The translations under genes were made by a program, and so were the position numbers. Source: Daldinia sp. FL1419 (taxonomy: Eukaryota; Ascomycota; Sordariomycetes; Xylariales; Hypoxylaceae). From it: 64,000 bases of DNA. The DNA is taken from the NCBI GenBank assembly GCA_025201765.1, contig MU623484.1:1-64000 (forward strand), given 5' to 3'. The notes under the pieces were generated by a model. The model searched no databases, was not told the origin of the DNA, and worked only from the letters and a program-made list of their open reading frames with translations. Shown in pieces: positions 1 to 10,985 of this stretch. Each line of letters starts with the position of its first letter. Positions within the stretch are counted from its first letter, which is position 1.

Positions 1-623
1 TATTAGTTGTTTAACCTACAATTAGGGGGCCTGTTGGTTGGGATGCTAGACTAATAAAATTTCACAACATTTTTTTTTTTTTTTTTTTTTTTTTTCGTTC
101 TTATTATTACTCCATCTATCGGACATGCAAGTCCCGGGCTCGTGGAAGACCCCGGCGTCATAGGAGCAGGGGTAAAAGAATGTTCTGTCTCCTATTCGGA
201 CGATCTGGATCGTGCTATGCATGGTTCTAGTGTAAAGGTCCTGTGGCTTGACATGCTGTTAGGCTGTTAGGTAGGCTTTCTCAAGTAGTTATCATAGGTA
301 CCTTAACTAGCGATAACGTCGAAACCCCACTGCGATATGCATCAAGCAAGGATCAATTCCCCAAAAGCGCGAACTATTCAAGTATTGATGAATTTGCAAT
401 ATCCCACAGGCTCTTTACGCGTTACGGCCCCGCTTAATTGCATGTAAATTGGAAAGGATCGCGTTGCTTTCCGACCCGCGTCTGACTTTACTAAACTAAT
501 AATTGAAATAAGTCTAAGCCATCATTCACTCCGACTTGATCATATCAACATACCAAAACTATAGTCTATCTCATATAATCGTCCTGTTCCTATTTCTTCT
601 CATAATAAATCGTCGTGGGCGAA
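1..623. other. Upstream intergenic DNA with a poly-T run
   Basis: No coding sequence is recognisable. A run of 26 T lies at 70-95. The last ~150 bases before the first gene are AT-rich and pyrimidine-rich, as expected of a fungal promoter and 5' leader. Confidence 0.6.
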
Positions 624-1371
624 ATGTTAGCAACAATGCCGATATTCAACATTGACTTTTCGTCCCCCCATCGGCCTACACATTCCTCGCCGCTGTCCTC
701 TTCTCCCATCAGACCATCTTCCCCACCGCTGTCTACTCGCGATCCCAACACGCTTCCTAGACTCGATACCCAGTCTTCACCTGTGCGGGCACCACCTTCT
801 AAATTCAAATTTGCTTCGCGCAATGTGAAGCCAAACCCCTTGAGACAAAATCGGGAAAATGCGCAAGAGAGTAGGAGGAATTTATTCTTACGAAACGTAC
901 GCAAACGTGCGGACGATAAGAAGTGGGAGAGAAGGGGGGGCGATCAAGAGGTAAGAGTCCTATGGCCTATAATTAGTTCGTGTGGGAAGATGTTAATATT
1001 GATAAACTTCGTAGGCCTTAAAGCTTGAATGGTCTATGTTAGATAGGCAACGGCGAGAGCAGAAGAATGCGGATCTTGACGGGATGGTATTCGAGGATGA
1101 GATTGAAGATATCGCAGAACTCCAACGAGAAACAATAGGAAGTCCTGACGATACAATGGTCGACATCTTAGCGCAAGAAGAGGAGGAACAATTGGACGCA
1201 ATGCTATCCATGCTTGAGGCTCAGAACCAATCATCCCAACCCCGCGCAGGAACGACATCACCAGCAATTTCCGACGACGAAGACTATGATCATCTCTTTA
1301 TGGATTTCCTGTCACAACAAGAGATGAGTGATCAAGGCTTTATATCTTCAGGACAAATGGACATATCATGA
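624..1371 (+). CDS. Unrecognised acidic fungal protein, two exons
   Basis: I do not recognise a named family. Exons 624-950 and 1015-1371, joined in frame over a 64-nt GT..AG intron, give 227 residues. The N-terminus is Ser/Pro-rich and probably disordered. A basic segment follows, with the string RRNLFLRNVRKRADDKKWER just before the intron, then an acidic, Gln/Glu-rich C-terminal half with DEDYDHLFMDFL near the end, which looks like a short helical interaction motif. The mix of basic middle and acidic tail suggests a small nuclear or scaffold protein, but that is inference. The start could be 624 or the in-frame ATG at 636. It converges on PEX19, with 218 bp between the stop codons. The intron carries normal splice signals and removes in-frame extension, which supports a real gene. 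Confidence 0.7.
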
Positions 1372-1589
1372 AGTTGAATTTTGTTTAATGGGCCGTATCA
1401 ATCCACATAGGTGGGAGTTTTTGGGAAGGGAAAGGTTTTGTGTTGGGCGTATATCGGATTGGGAATTCTATGGCAGCACAGTGTCCGGTTGGGTGCAAAA
1501 TCACATCGTCTGTACATGCCAGCTTTGGTCTCCGGCCTTCTTTAAGGCCATGTGTAAACAACTAAGGAAATAAATTCCCTGTATATTTT

Positions 1590-2690
1590 TTACTGAGGTG
1601 CACAAGACTCATCAGGGGCATCCAGTACTTCTTTGGCAGATGGCATATCTCCAACCAGATCATGGGGAGGCGACCCTGCTGCTTGCATCTATTGCTTCTA
1701 GTTAGCAACGTGTATAATGAAATGACCGAACAAACTCACCTTTTGCATCCTATCCACAATATATTCTCGATCCGCCGCATTTGAATCGGCGTACGTTGAT
1801 TGTTCAAACCTTGCCACCATCTCCGCAACCAAAACTTGTTGCTCTTGGAAGCGTTTCAAGTCTTCCTTTGGTACAGTGTCCTTATTCTTCTCCATCCACG
1901 CGGGGAATTTGTCATTTAATTCTTTCATAGGTTCATATAGAATTTCCTTGTTGGTGAGTTGTTCCATCATCCCCATTAGCACCTTGGAAAAATCTTCTTC
2001 ATTGCCTCCTTCATTGGGGAGGTCTTTCATAGCCTTGATCATCTCGGCAATGAAGTCGTCCTCGGAGCCTTCAGCAGTAGCTGCTGCTGTTGCTTGGTCA
2101 CCTGATTCTTGCATTCTAGCCATTGTGCGCCGGATCGTTTCCTGAAATGAAGCATCCTGACTTATATCAGAGGCCGCTTTACCGCCTGATGGTGGTACCG
2201 GCTCCGATCCGCTTCCCGAACTTTCTGGGGCACCCCCTCCGAGCCCCTTGAATATATTCTCAAACTGGGCTTGCATATCTGGCTATATTCACGTTAGAAT
2301 TAAATATACTTCATACATGAAATCACATGGACTAACTGAATTCTCCAAGTCGCTCATGAGTTCCGCCATCCCCGCCTGAAGTTGCTTCTGGAATTCTTCC
2401 TCGGATAAATTATCGAGGCCGTCTAGCGGGTTCTCCGTATCCAATGATGCGCCCGCCGGAGCCGAGGTCGATGCATTCCCAGCAGCTTTCCCGGGGGGCG
2501 GGTTCCCCTGATTCGCACTGATTTTCGCATTAGAGAACTCATCTAGCATGTCGTCAAGATCGTCGAGATCATCTTCGTCGGGGTCCGGAAAATCTTCTAT
2601 GTCGGCTATTGAAGATGTTGGCTGATCTACTGGCTCTGGTGCATTCTGCCCTGCTGAATTGCCACCGACGGCTGCCTTTTCTGCCTCCAT
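1590..2690 (-). CDS. PEX19: Peroxin-19, peroxisomal membrane protein import receptor
   Basis: Farnesylated cytosolic chaperone and import receptor that binds newly made peroxisomal membrane proteins and docks on PEX3. Exons complement(2337-2690, 1740-2282, 1590-1688) splice in frame to 331 residues, normal for fungal PEX19. Seen: an acidic disordered N-terminus (DPDEDDLDDLDDMLDEF near residues 35-52, the usual PEX3-binding side), the helical cargo-binding domain in exon 2 (NKEILYEPMKELNDKFPAW), and a C-terminal CAPQ, a CaaX farnesylation box that is only reached if the last intron (1689-1739) is removed. That CaaX tail is strong evidence for the small third exon. Both introns are phase 0. The gene is divergent from UBC9 across about 1.3 kb. 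Confidence 0.95.
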
Positions 2691-3997
2691 CCCTTTGTGC
2701 CCTGCGCTTTTGATATTTCAAATCGCCCCTAATGGTGTGAACTAAGAGATATTGTTAAGGTTGCATACGCAAATAGGTGAGCGTGCGCAGCGTCTAATTT
2801 CAATACAATGATATTTCCTAGTTGAAGATCAGAGGCGGACCGTGAATATCAACAATCGCAATGGGCAATGAACCTTAGCGAAGGCAATGACGAGAGGCGC
2901 CAGTATAATTCCAAGAGCAAGGCTACCTAGATAGAATTAGCTCAGAGCCAGAGTGAGAGTAAACGAAGATAGACGATTACGGTGTGCACTTTGCGACTTA
3001 TTAGATTCACTAAAGTGCACGAGTTGCCGAGGCGTTTAACTTGTGAGATGCTTGGCAGCAGAGACTAATAAGATGTGAAAAATGGGTAGAATGTAATCAA
3101 TAACGGTTTCCAAAACGGTTTATCTTTTGTACTTTGATAGAGCTACCAGGTATATTTAGTATGTACACTAGAGTTGGTAGGTACGCAACTGCCTACGGAG
3201 AGCACTATGAATGTCCGTTTCAAACGTCCAATACCCACCTAGGTATCAAGGTACCTGATGTTAAGCAGCTTACCTAATTATTTAGATAGGTGGATTCAGA
3301 TGCATTTATAAGGTGGAGGGGGGATGATAAGATAAGAGTGTATATGATTACCCCACCATTTGAAGCAGGATGGGGATTCAGCTTGAGTGAAGACATATGT
3401 ACCTAGGTACCTAGGTATGTACTCAATATACCTTGTCTACCTATTTACCTGAGGTACCTAGGTACTTTCGTAAGACTACATACACGTAGACCTAGGTAAC
3501 CTTGGACTTACCTCACTAAGTACATATACCTAGTGTATGTAGGTCTCACTCGGACTTTACTTTGGGTAGGTACATGTACCCAAAAGGCAATAATAAAGCG
3601 TTATTATTTGATTGAGAGTATGGGAAGCTGCACTCTCAAGGTAGCCCCCCAGATCCCTGCAAGAAAGCAGGCTCGATTAACAGCATCTATTCGCACTCAC
3701 GCATCAACCTGACCGTCTTCTATCCTTGGGAATTTACAACAAACTTGCCATTCATTTTATTCTTCCCTCCCCCATCCTTTTATAAGTTACTAGGGCGCTT
3801 TCAGCTTTCTGCTTCCAGCAAAGTTCTTAAACTCATAAATTCCGTGGTCAACCTAAGCAATCATTCAGCTGATTCAACCCTACACTCGCATTCTCAACTT
3901 TTCTTCCTGGGTGCTTAAGCAGCCTTAGCCAAACGAACGCAACCACAACAACCACAACAACCACATACGAAGCAATAGATAGCATCCATCTAAAAAC
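2691..3997. other. PEX19/UBC9 divergent intergenic region rich in TACCTAGGTA words
   Basis: No gene seen. Between about 3170 and 3580 there are many copies of TAGGTACC, CCTAGGTA and TACCTAGGTAC in both orientations, including a dense patch at 3400-3480. The same words recur in most intergenic regions of the window. Near 3740-3840 the DNA becomes pyrimidine-rich, as expected just upstream of UBC9. Confidence 0.6.
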
Positions 3998-4681
3998 ATG
4001 TCTTTGTGCCAATTGCGACTTGGAGAGGAGAGGTATGTCTAGCTTGACGGCATAACGCTTCTGTGTGGCGGATAATACGTACGCTTTGCCGTATATATCA
4101 CTAACTTTTCTACAAATTGTAGAAAGCAATGGAGGAAGGATCACCCCTTCGGATTTTGGGCACGACCTGTCAAGAACTCCCAAGGAGTTCTCGACCTGAA
4201 AGTCTGGGAATGTGGTATTCCCGGCAAGGAGAAGACAATGTGGGAGGGCGGGCTCTTTAAATTGACAATGACGTTCCCCGACGGTATGCACTGAGTAGCA
4301 TGTTGAATACTAGGAAAATGAGTTGTGCTGACCAATGCCGTTTCAGAGTACCCTACCAAGCCCCCGAAGTGTACGTTTACTATTCACACAGAGGAAGTCG
4401 GCAGATTAATACTGACCATTCATATAGGCAAGTTTACGCCACCTTTATTCCACCCAAACGTTTACCCTTCGGGCACCGTCTGCCTTTCGATCTTAAACGA
4501 AGATGAAGGGTGGAAGCCAGCGATCACGGTCAAACAGATCGCCCTCGGCATCCAAGACCTTCTAGATAATCCTAACCCAGAATCTCCCGCCCAAGCCGAA
4601 GCGTACAACCTCTTTAAGCGAGACAAAGCTGAATACGAGCGACGCGTCAGGCGAACGGTTAGGGAGAACCCTGCGTCGTAG
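3998..4681 (+). CDS. UBC9: SUMO-conjugating enzyme E2
   Basis: E2 enzyme that takes SUMO from the Aos1-Uba2 E1 and transfers it to lysines of nuclear targets. Exons 3998-4032, 4123-4283, 4347-4370 and 4428-4681 give 157 residues, the usual length. Exon 3 is a 24-nt micro-exon encoding the EYPTKPPK stretch. Seen: the basic N-terminal helix, the conserved DLKVWECGIPGK segment, FHPNVYPSG with the HPN motif (residues 82-84), and the catalytic cysteine at 92 in GTVCLSI. The C-terminus ends ENPAS. Almost every residue follows the conserved family, so the exon structure is secure. The start context is AAACATG. It lies divergent to PEX19 and upstream of asparagine synthetase on the same strand. Confidence 0.97.
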
Positions 4682-5690
4682 AAAGCCCAACAGTTACTGA
4701 CAGGGCGATGTCTTGGGTGGAGGAAATTCTATACTTGTAACTTTCGGCATAGGAGTTCAGGGTCACGGATACCAAATACGGACGGCATTTTTTCTGCGTT
4801 TGGGCCCTTCGGAGTTGGCACAGGGGAACTATGTGAGGATATCGAGCAGTATTTCGCATTGCAGCTACGATGGGTGACCGGGTTTCCTAGCCGAAAATGG
4901 TGATCCAGTCTTTGCCGCAAGGAGTAGTGTTATGGATGATATGGATTCATAATCTACCTATGCAATCGATGATTTTTTTTATGATGATCACTGCCACATT
5001 TTATCAAGTTCAAATGCGAATATCAAACATATCTACCTAGGTAGGTAGGTAGGTAGGTAGTTGCTATTATATCAGTGTTCTATTTTCCACGCGATCGCGA
5101 TTCCTTTCCATAAAACAGTTCCACGATTGAGGCTACTTGATTTAATAATATACCTACCTACCTAAGTACCCAGGCTGGTTTATTTTCCCATACCTATCCG
5201 TTTCACGCAAAACTTGGTTCGACCCTACCAAGTGGTTACCTGTATATGATAAAAAATGTTATGCAGAATTCACACACATACTATATAAAATACCACCTCC
5301 TTTTAAACCGAAATGTATAGATAAGTATATACGGGAGTACATGAATAAACGTACCTACGTAAAGCATCCAGAGCTCCGTTCACTCATGTTTTGATAACGT
5401 GAATATCATAGCTCAATGGGTGCTGCGTGGTTGGCTGTTGATAGTAATATTTAGTAGGTAGTCTTTTTCTTTAAGCCCCATCCGAAATCGGCTTTTTTTT
5501 CCCGGCGTCAGAGCTCCAGCTAGTAAAGGATTGCCGTCAGGCTAAGAGACCCCCCTACCTTAGGTTTAAGTAGGTAGGTATAACGGGTCAAATTTTGGCA
5601 TTAGAAGGCAAATTTCACGATAAAAGTAGGTACATCAATAAAATACATTAAAAAGTACATACCGATTGCTACCTCCTAAGTAAAATTTTG
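4682..5690. other. UBC9-ASN intergenic region with a GGTA microsatellite
   Basis: No gene seen. A (GGTA)n run lies at 5039-5060, followed by the inverse TACC repeats near 5150-5170. A short perfect hairpin around 5215-5236 contains GGTTCGAC, but the flanks do not fold as a tRNA. The rest is AT-rich spacer and the asparagine synthetase promoter. Confidence 0.6.
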
Positions 5691-5697
5691 TGACTCA
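5691..5697 (+). promoter_or_regulatory. Candidate GCN4/CPC1 binding site TGACTCA
   Basis: A perfect TGACTCA palindromic core lies 182 bp upstream of the asparagine synthetase start codon. This is the binding site of the bZIP regulator of general amino-acid control (GCN4 in yeast, CPC1 in Neurospora), which activates amino-acid biosynthetic genes on starvation. The match is seen in the sequence. The role is inferred from position and from the downstream gene. Confidence 0.55.
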
Positions 5698-5878
5698 ATG
5701 CCTTGGGATGGATCCCTCTTGCCTCTCCACGTTTCTCTAAATAAGTTTTAAGTTTTGATCGCGTGGCCCATCTTTTTCCCTCTTGACAGAATTACCATCC
5801 TCTTTTCTATACTTACACCTTCCAAAGGCCTCTTATCCTCATATCGCACTCTTCCTACGATACCTCGAGGTTGAAAAG

Positions 5879-8272
5879 ATGTGTGGAATATTTGCGTGTC
5901 ACTGGTAAGTTTACCTTAACTTTCCCCGCATGAGTCGAACAACCCAGGGTAAAGTCATGGAGGGGCAATTGACAACAACAAAAACCCCACCAAAAAAAAT
6001 AATTTTATCGATTGGATTTACTTGTGATGCCATTGGAAGAGCGTCTGTATATACTGATAAGACGTTTGCGCCTAGTCATCCCGACGTCCAGAAATTCAAG
6101 CCAACGGCTTTGAAGCTGGCCAAACAGTACGTGCAAGAAATAATTAAGCTCTATCACTTCAATTGACAAATTTTACGCAGAATTCGACACAGAGGACCCG
6201 ACTGGAGTGAGTCACTAACTATGCGGCGACGTTGGTGTTATTATCGTGATATTCTAACAACTTCTGTGTATTGTAGGTGGAAGTGTCATTTGCAACAACA
6301 CAAGTAAGAATGCCTATTTATTGGAAGAAAATTTGGATTGACCCGTAGCTAACCCACTCCTAGTCCTTTGCCACGAAAGGTTGAGCATTGTCGGCGTTGG
6401 TATGTATTACCTATTAATTTTGTCGAGCTTACCAAACGAAGCCTCTTACTTATGTGGCTACAGAGTCCGGCGCGCAACCTTTGACCAATGCGGACGAGTC
6501 TATCATACTTGCCGTCAACGGCGAGATCTACAACCATCGGTTAATTCGAAAAAGTTTAAAGACCCCTTATCACTTTAAGACTGCTTCTGACTGTGAAGTC
6601 ATCATACCCCTAGTGAGGAAATCTCTCGAGTATTACATAAAACTTTATCTAATCCGATTATAGTATATGGAATATGGACTTGACGCCCCCAAGTACTTGG
6701 ATGGTATGTTTTCGTTTGTACTGTACGACAAGAACCTCGACCGAACCATCGCGGCCCGCGACCCTATTGGTATTACTACGCTATATCAGGGTTGGTCCTC
6801 CAAGGAACCGGGTACTACCTACTTCGCTTCGGAGCTAAAATGTCTGCACTCTGTTTGCGACAAAGTTCGGTCTTTTCCTCCGGGACATATTTACGATACC
6901 AAGACCAACGAGACCATTCGATATTTCGAGCCGACTTGGTGGGATGGCTCAAGAATCCCGGATACTCCTTTGGATCTGAAGCTGGTACGAGAAACACTAG
7001 AACGATCTGTGAGAAAACGTCTCATGGCTGAAGTTCCTTATGGTGTATTACTGTCAGGTGGTCTTGACTCGAGTTTGGTTGCGTCCATTGCCCAAAGAGA
7101 GACCCTGAGGCTTAAGAAGGCTGCATTAGCTGCTGCTAACGGCACTGTCGAACCGTCTGAAGACCCAGACAAGGGAGAGGGCTTAGTCGGCATTGACGAC
7201 GAGAACAAGCTCTCGACCGTCACATACCTTCCGCAGCTCAACTCTTTCTCTATCGGCCTACCTGGTTCCCCCGACAACGAGGCTGCCGTCAAGGTTGCTA
7301 AATTCCTCGGCACGAAACACCACGTCATGACCTTTACAATTGAGGATGGCCTTAACGCATTGTCCGATGTCATCTACCACCTCGAGACGTATGACGTGAC
7401 GACAATCCGTGCCTCAACGCCCATGTACCTGCTATCCCGAAAAATTAAGGCCATGGGGATTAAGATGGTTCTGAGTGGTGAGGGAAGTGATGAAATTTTC
7501 GGAGGATATCTCTACTTCCATGCTGCGCCAGATAAGAAGGCCTTCCACGAAGAAACTGTTCGCCGTGTCAAGAACCTCCATCTTGCGGATTGTCTGCGAG
7601 CAAACAAATCTACTTCGGCTTGGGGTCTCGAGGCCCGCGTTCCCTTCCTTGACAAACAGGTATGTCAAAGCAACGCCCATCTATTATCCCCATATGCCCT
7701 CCTTTTCTAACATACTTTTTAGTTCCTTGAAGTCTGCATGAACATCGACCCCCAAGAGAAGATGATCACCGGGGACCGAATTGAGAAATGGATTCTGCGA
7801 AAGGCGTTCGATACTTCTGATGATCCCAGCGCGGAGCCGTACCTACCGGACGAGATCCTATGGAGACAAAAGGAGCAATTCTCTGATGGTGTTGGCTACG
7901 GCTGGATCGATGCTCTAAAGGATAACGCCGAGCTTCACGTTACTGATGAGATGATGAAAAACCCGAAACCCGAGTGGGGGAGCGATATTCCTGATACCAA
8001 AGAGGCGTAAGATTCTTCATACTCTGTCTTAAGCTGGATTCTGCTAATAATTCGATAAAAGGTACTGGTACCGCACAATGTTTGACGAACATTTCCCTCC
8101 TCACTGCGCCTCTACTGTGATGCGATGGACGCCGACGTGGTCGAAACAGACCGACCCTAGCGGACGGTAAGTTATTATGGCTCTGATATATTGGATAGGG
8201 TTGTCAAAGTACTGATATCAGAATTGCAGAGCTATCTCAACGCATGTCGCTAAGTATAATGACACTGCATAA
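5879..8272 (+). CDS. Asparagine synthetase, glutamine-hydrolysing
   Basis: Converts aspartate, glutamine and ATP to asparagine, glutamate and AMP in the cytosol. Ten exons splice in frame: 5879-5904, 6076-6126, 6181-6206, 6277-6303, 6364-6399, 6464-6612, 6664-7659, 7723-8006, 8062-8166, 8230-8272, giving 580 residues. Seen: the N-terminal nucleophile Cys2 in MCGIFAC, the class II glutaminase motifs RHRGPD and NGEIYNH, the synthetase P-loop SGGLDSS at about 236-242, the SGEGSDEIFGGY motif, and the GLEARVPFLDK segment. The first five exons are tiny (26-51 nt), and the open stretch inside the first intron (5930-6166) is not coding. A TGACTCA site upstream fits cross-pathway control. It corresponds to yeast ASN1/ASN2 and Neurospora asn-2. 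I leave the symbol blank because the naming differs. Confidence 0.96.
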
Positions 8273-9224
8273 ATATGACCCTGTTATATTGGGTAAATGG
8301 CATGAAACGAAGCGGGAAGGCGTGGGTTGGGAAGTTAATGGTCTAGATAACAGGGTCTATTTACTGAGGATACTATGGTAGAATCGCGCAACTAGCAATG
8401 TGAAATTGCACCATTATGGGGAATCCTAGGCAAGTATGATGAGACTCAAACTGATTGGTCTTTTGATAAGGGGTGTAGAGTTCGACTTGGCCTTAGAGGT
8501 AGTTATAAGGAATTGCGATAAAACCAATACCAATAGAAAGTGGCCTCGCTAGGAAGGTGTCCTGCCTTACTGTTCAGTCCTGCTCATGCTTTTACTTGAG
8601 GAGAGAACGGGTAGTTAGGATCACTCAGGGTAGTCGCATGGACGAACCTTTCCACCTTATTAAAAGCGTAAACCTACCTAACCGTAGTAACTAGGCCTAG
8701 TGGCATCTAAGCACCCACCTAGTTAGATAATCTCATGCAGGTGGTTGGTTGTGCTTCAACCCACTCCTGGTGTAGACAATTCCCACGTGGACAGGGGTGA
8801 ATGGGACAGTAGGTATTGTACTTAGGTATGTGGTACTTTTGGGTATGTACTTGGGTATGTGCTTGATAAACCTGGCAGTGATTAGGTACTTCCATGGGGC
8901 TTTCCAGGTGACACTTTTCACCGTTAGGTCATCTTGCCAGCTGCAAAATCTCCTAGTACATAGAGTACATAGGTAAACTTTTCTCGTTCTAGTTGGAATC
9001 TACTTGAATTTGGGTGCCGATAAGAACCCGGTAAGAAAAAAGAGCCAAAGAAAACAAATTAGTACCTTGCTGCTGTCCTACGAAGTTGTTGAGGCCTTGC
9101 GTTCTTCCAATCCGAATTTATATCGTACCAATTCCACATCCACAAAACATTTTCTTCTTTTCTCACCACCCCCGATCTTCGATTTAAACCACGAACGTTC
9201 TCATCTTGAACTAACTTAGTCAAA
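8273..9224. other. ASN-porin intergenic region
   Basis: No gene seen. A run of TAGGTA/TACCTA words and repeated GGTATGT-type phrases lies at about 8680-8970. The 200 bases before 9225 are the porin promoter and leader, which is pyrimidine-rich (CTTTTCTCACCACCCCC near 9155). Confidence 0.6.
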
Positions 9225-10643
9225 ATGTCTATCCCCGCCTTCGCCGATATTTCCAAGTCGGCAAATGACGTGAGTAAAAAAACAAAACAAGAAAAACACG
9301 ACACCGAAGCTGAAGCTGTCCCGTCCCACCTCGGTGGCCATGGCTTAAAATTCGAGAAATTTCCCGCAGCTTAAGCTTCGATTTTGTTGCGCAGACATAC
9401 TAATCACGATAATTCCAGTTGCTGAACAAGGACTTCTACCATCTTTCCGCCGGAACTATCGAAGTCAAGAGCAACACTCCCAATAATGTCGCCTTCAAGG
9501 TCACTGGCAAGAGCAGCCACGAGAAGGCTACTAGCGGTGCCGTAAGTATCCTCAACCTAACTTGTTCTTCTTAGCAAGCCATCGACAGAAAGCAATTCCT
9601 GCATGCAAGCTATTGGGATTACCTCGCGACAAAGTCCACTTGGAACTAACAAACGCAATCATAGATCGAGGGCAAATACGCAGACAAGTCGCTCGGTAAT
9701 TCAACTGTTATTTTTCCCGTTCAGTCCACCAGATCGTCCAGATCGACCATCCCCAGACGTCGAGCGAGTTCGTTTTCAGCAGCGTTTATGCAAATAAAAG
9801 CGCCTGGATGGCCTCTCGATTTCTCTATCTTCCTTAGTCAACATGGCTCACAATTACTAATGTTCTACCAACGCGCAGGCCTCGTTTTGACTCAGACCTG
9901 GAACACTGCCAACGCCCTCGACACCAAGATTGAGCTTTCTGATGCTCTCGCTAAGGGATTGAAGGCCGAGTCCATCTTCTCTTTCCTTCCCGCTACCCAG
10001 AAGAAGGGTTTCAAGCTCAACCTTACCTTCAAGCAATCCGCGTTCCATGGCCGCGCCTTCTTCGACCTTCTCAGAGGCCCCACTGCTAACGTCGACGCCG
10101 TCATCGGTCACGAAGGTTTCCTTGCTGGTGCCTCGGCTGGATATGATGTCCAAAAGGCTGCTGTCACTGGTTACAGTGCCGCCGTTGGCTACATTGCTCC
10201 GCAATACAGCGCTGCTATTACTGCTACTGACAACCTGAGTGTCTTTGCGGCTAGCTACTATCATAAGGTGAATAGCCAGGTCGAGGCTGGTGCCAAGGCT
10301 ACCTGGAACTCCAAGAGTGGAAACACCGTTGGTCTTGAGGTTGCTAGCAAGTACCGTCTTGACCCCGTCTCTTTTGCCAAGGTCCGCTCCCCCCTCTCCC
10401 AAAATACCGAAGATTGGGGTATCACTAATTAAATAAAATAGGCCAAGATAAACGACCGCGGTGTCGCCGCTGTCTCGTACAATGTCCTCCTCCGCCCCGG
10501 CGTTACCCTCGGTCTTGGTGCCTCTTTCGACACCCAGAAGCTCGAGCAGGCCACCCACAAGGTTAGTTTCATAAATAATCGATAGCACTTCATAAAGTCT
10601 AACAAATGAATAGGTTGGCGCCAGCTTTACCTTCGAAAGCTAG
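9225..10643 (+). CDS. Mitochondrial outer-membrane porin (VDAC)
   Basis: Voltage-dependent anion channel, a 19-strand beta barrel that passes ATP, ADP and metabolites through the outer mitochondrial membrane. Exons 9225-9269, 9419-9541, 9665-9695, 9879-10381, 10442-10561 and 10614-10643 give exactly 283 residues, the canonical VDAC length. Seen: MSIPAFADISKSANDLLNKDF at the N-terminus (the pore-lining helix), alternating hydrophobic strands throughout, and the C-terminal VGASFTFES signature. The fourth intron uses the weak donor GTCCGC, but only this choice keeps the SFAKAKIND strand intact. Yeast calls this POR1. It converges on the J-protein gene, 342 bp away. The start context is CAAAATG. 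Confidence 0.95.
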
Positions 10644-10985
10644 ATTAGGTAGCCTAAGATTAGAGGAGTATTTCGGACTTTTGTAGACGAATTCCCAGGA
10701 ACCATGCCCAATACCCTATCGTCACTATTTGTATGCAGTACAAGACAAGTAGGATTCTTCGCATACGAGCCAAAATATCTCAGTTGTAGACATTAGACCT
10801 CTCGGACGTTCGATGCCGTCCAAATGCTAATATTAGCATCGCTCTGAATATACAGGATTCTTTGCGCTTCTGTAGCTGCGAGAAGATTGCATGTGTGCGC
10901 ATGGTCCCTTCAAAAATCAATGGTTGTGACGTTATCATAATATGCCGGTGATTTAATTCTACTGCGCCGCTGAACTAAGGAATCC
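10644..10985. other. Convergent 3' spacer between porin and J-protein
   Basis: This 342-bp stretch lies between two converging stop codons. It is AT-rich 3' UTR sequence with no open frame of interest. Confidence 0.6.

Noticed and set aside
5212..5238. GGTTCGACCC, resembling a tRNA B box
   Set aside because: It is the loop of a simple hairpin, with no A box or acceptor stem upstream.
5930..6166. 78-codon open frame upstream of the main asparagine synthetase exons
   Set aside because: It spans intron 1 and exon 2. The protein family only matches after splicing 5904 to 6076.
9857..10588. 243-codon antisense open frame opposite the porin gene
   Set aside because: It mirrors codon structure of the highly biased porin exons; no family resemblance, no start context.
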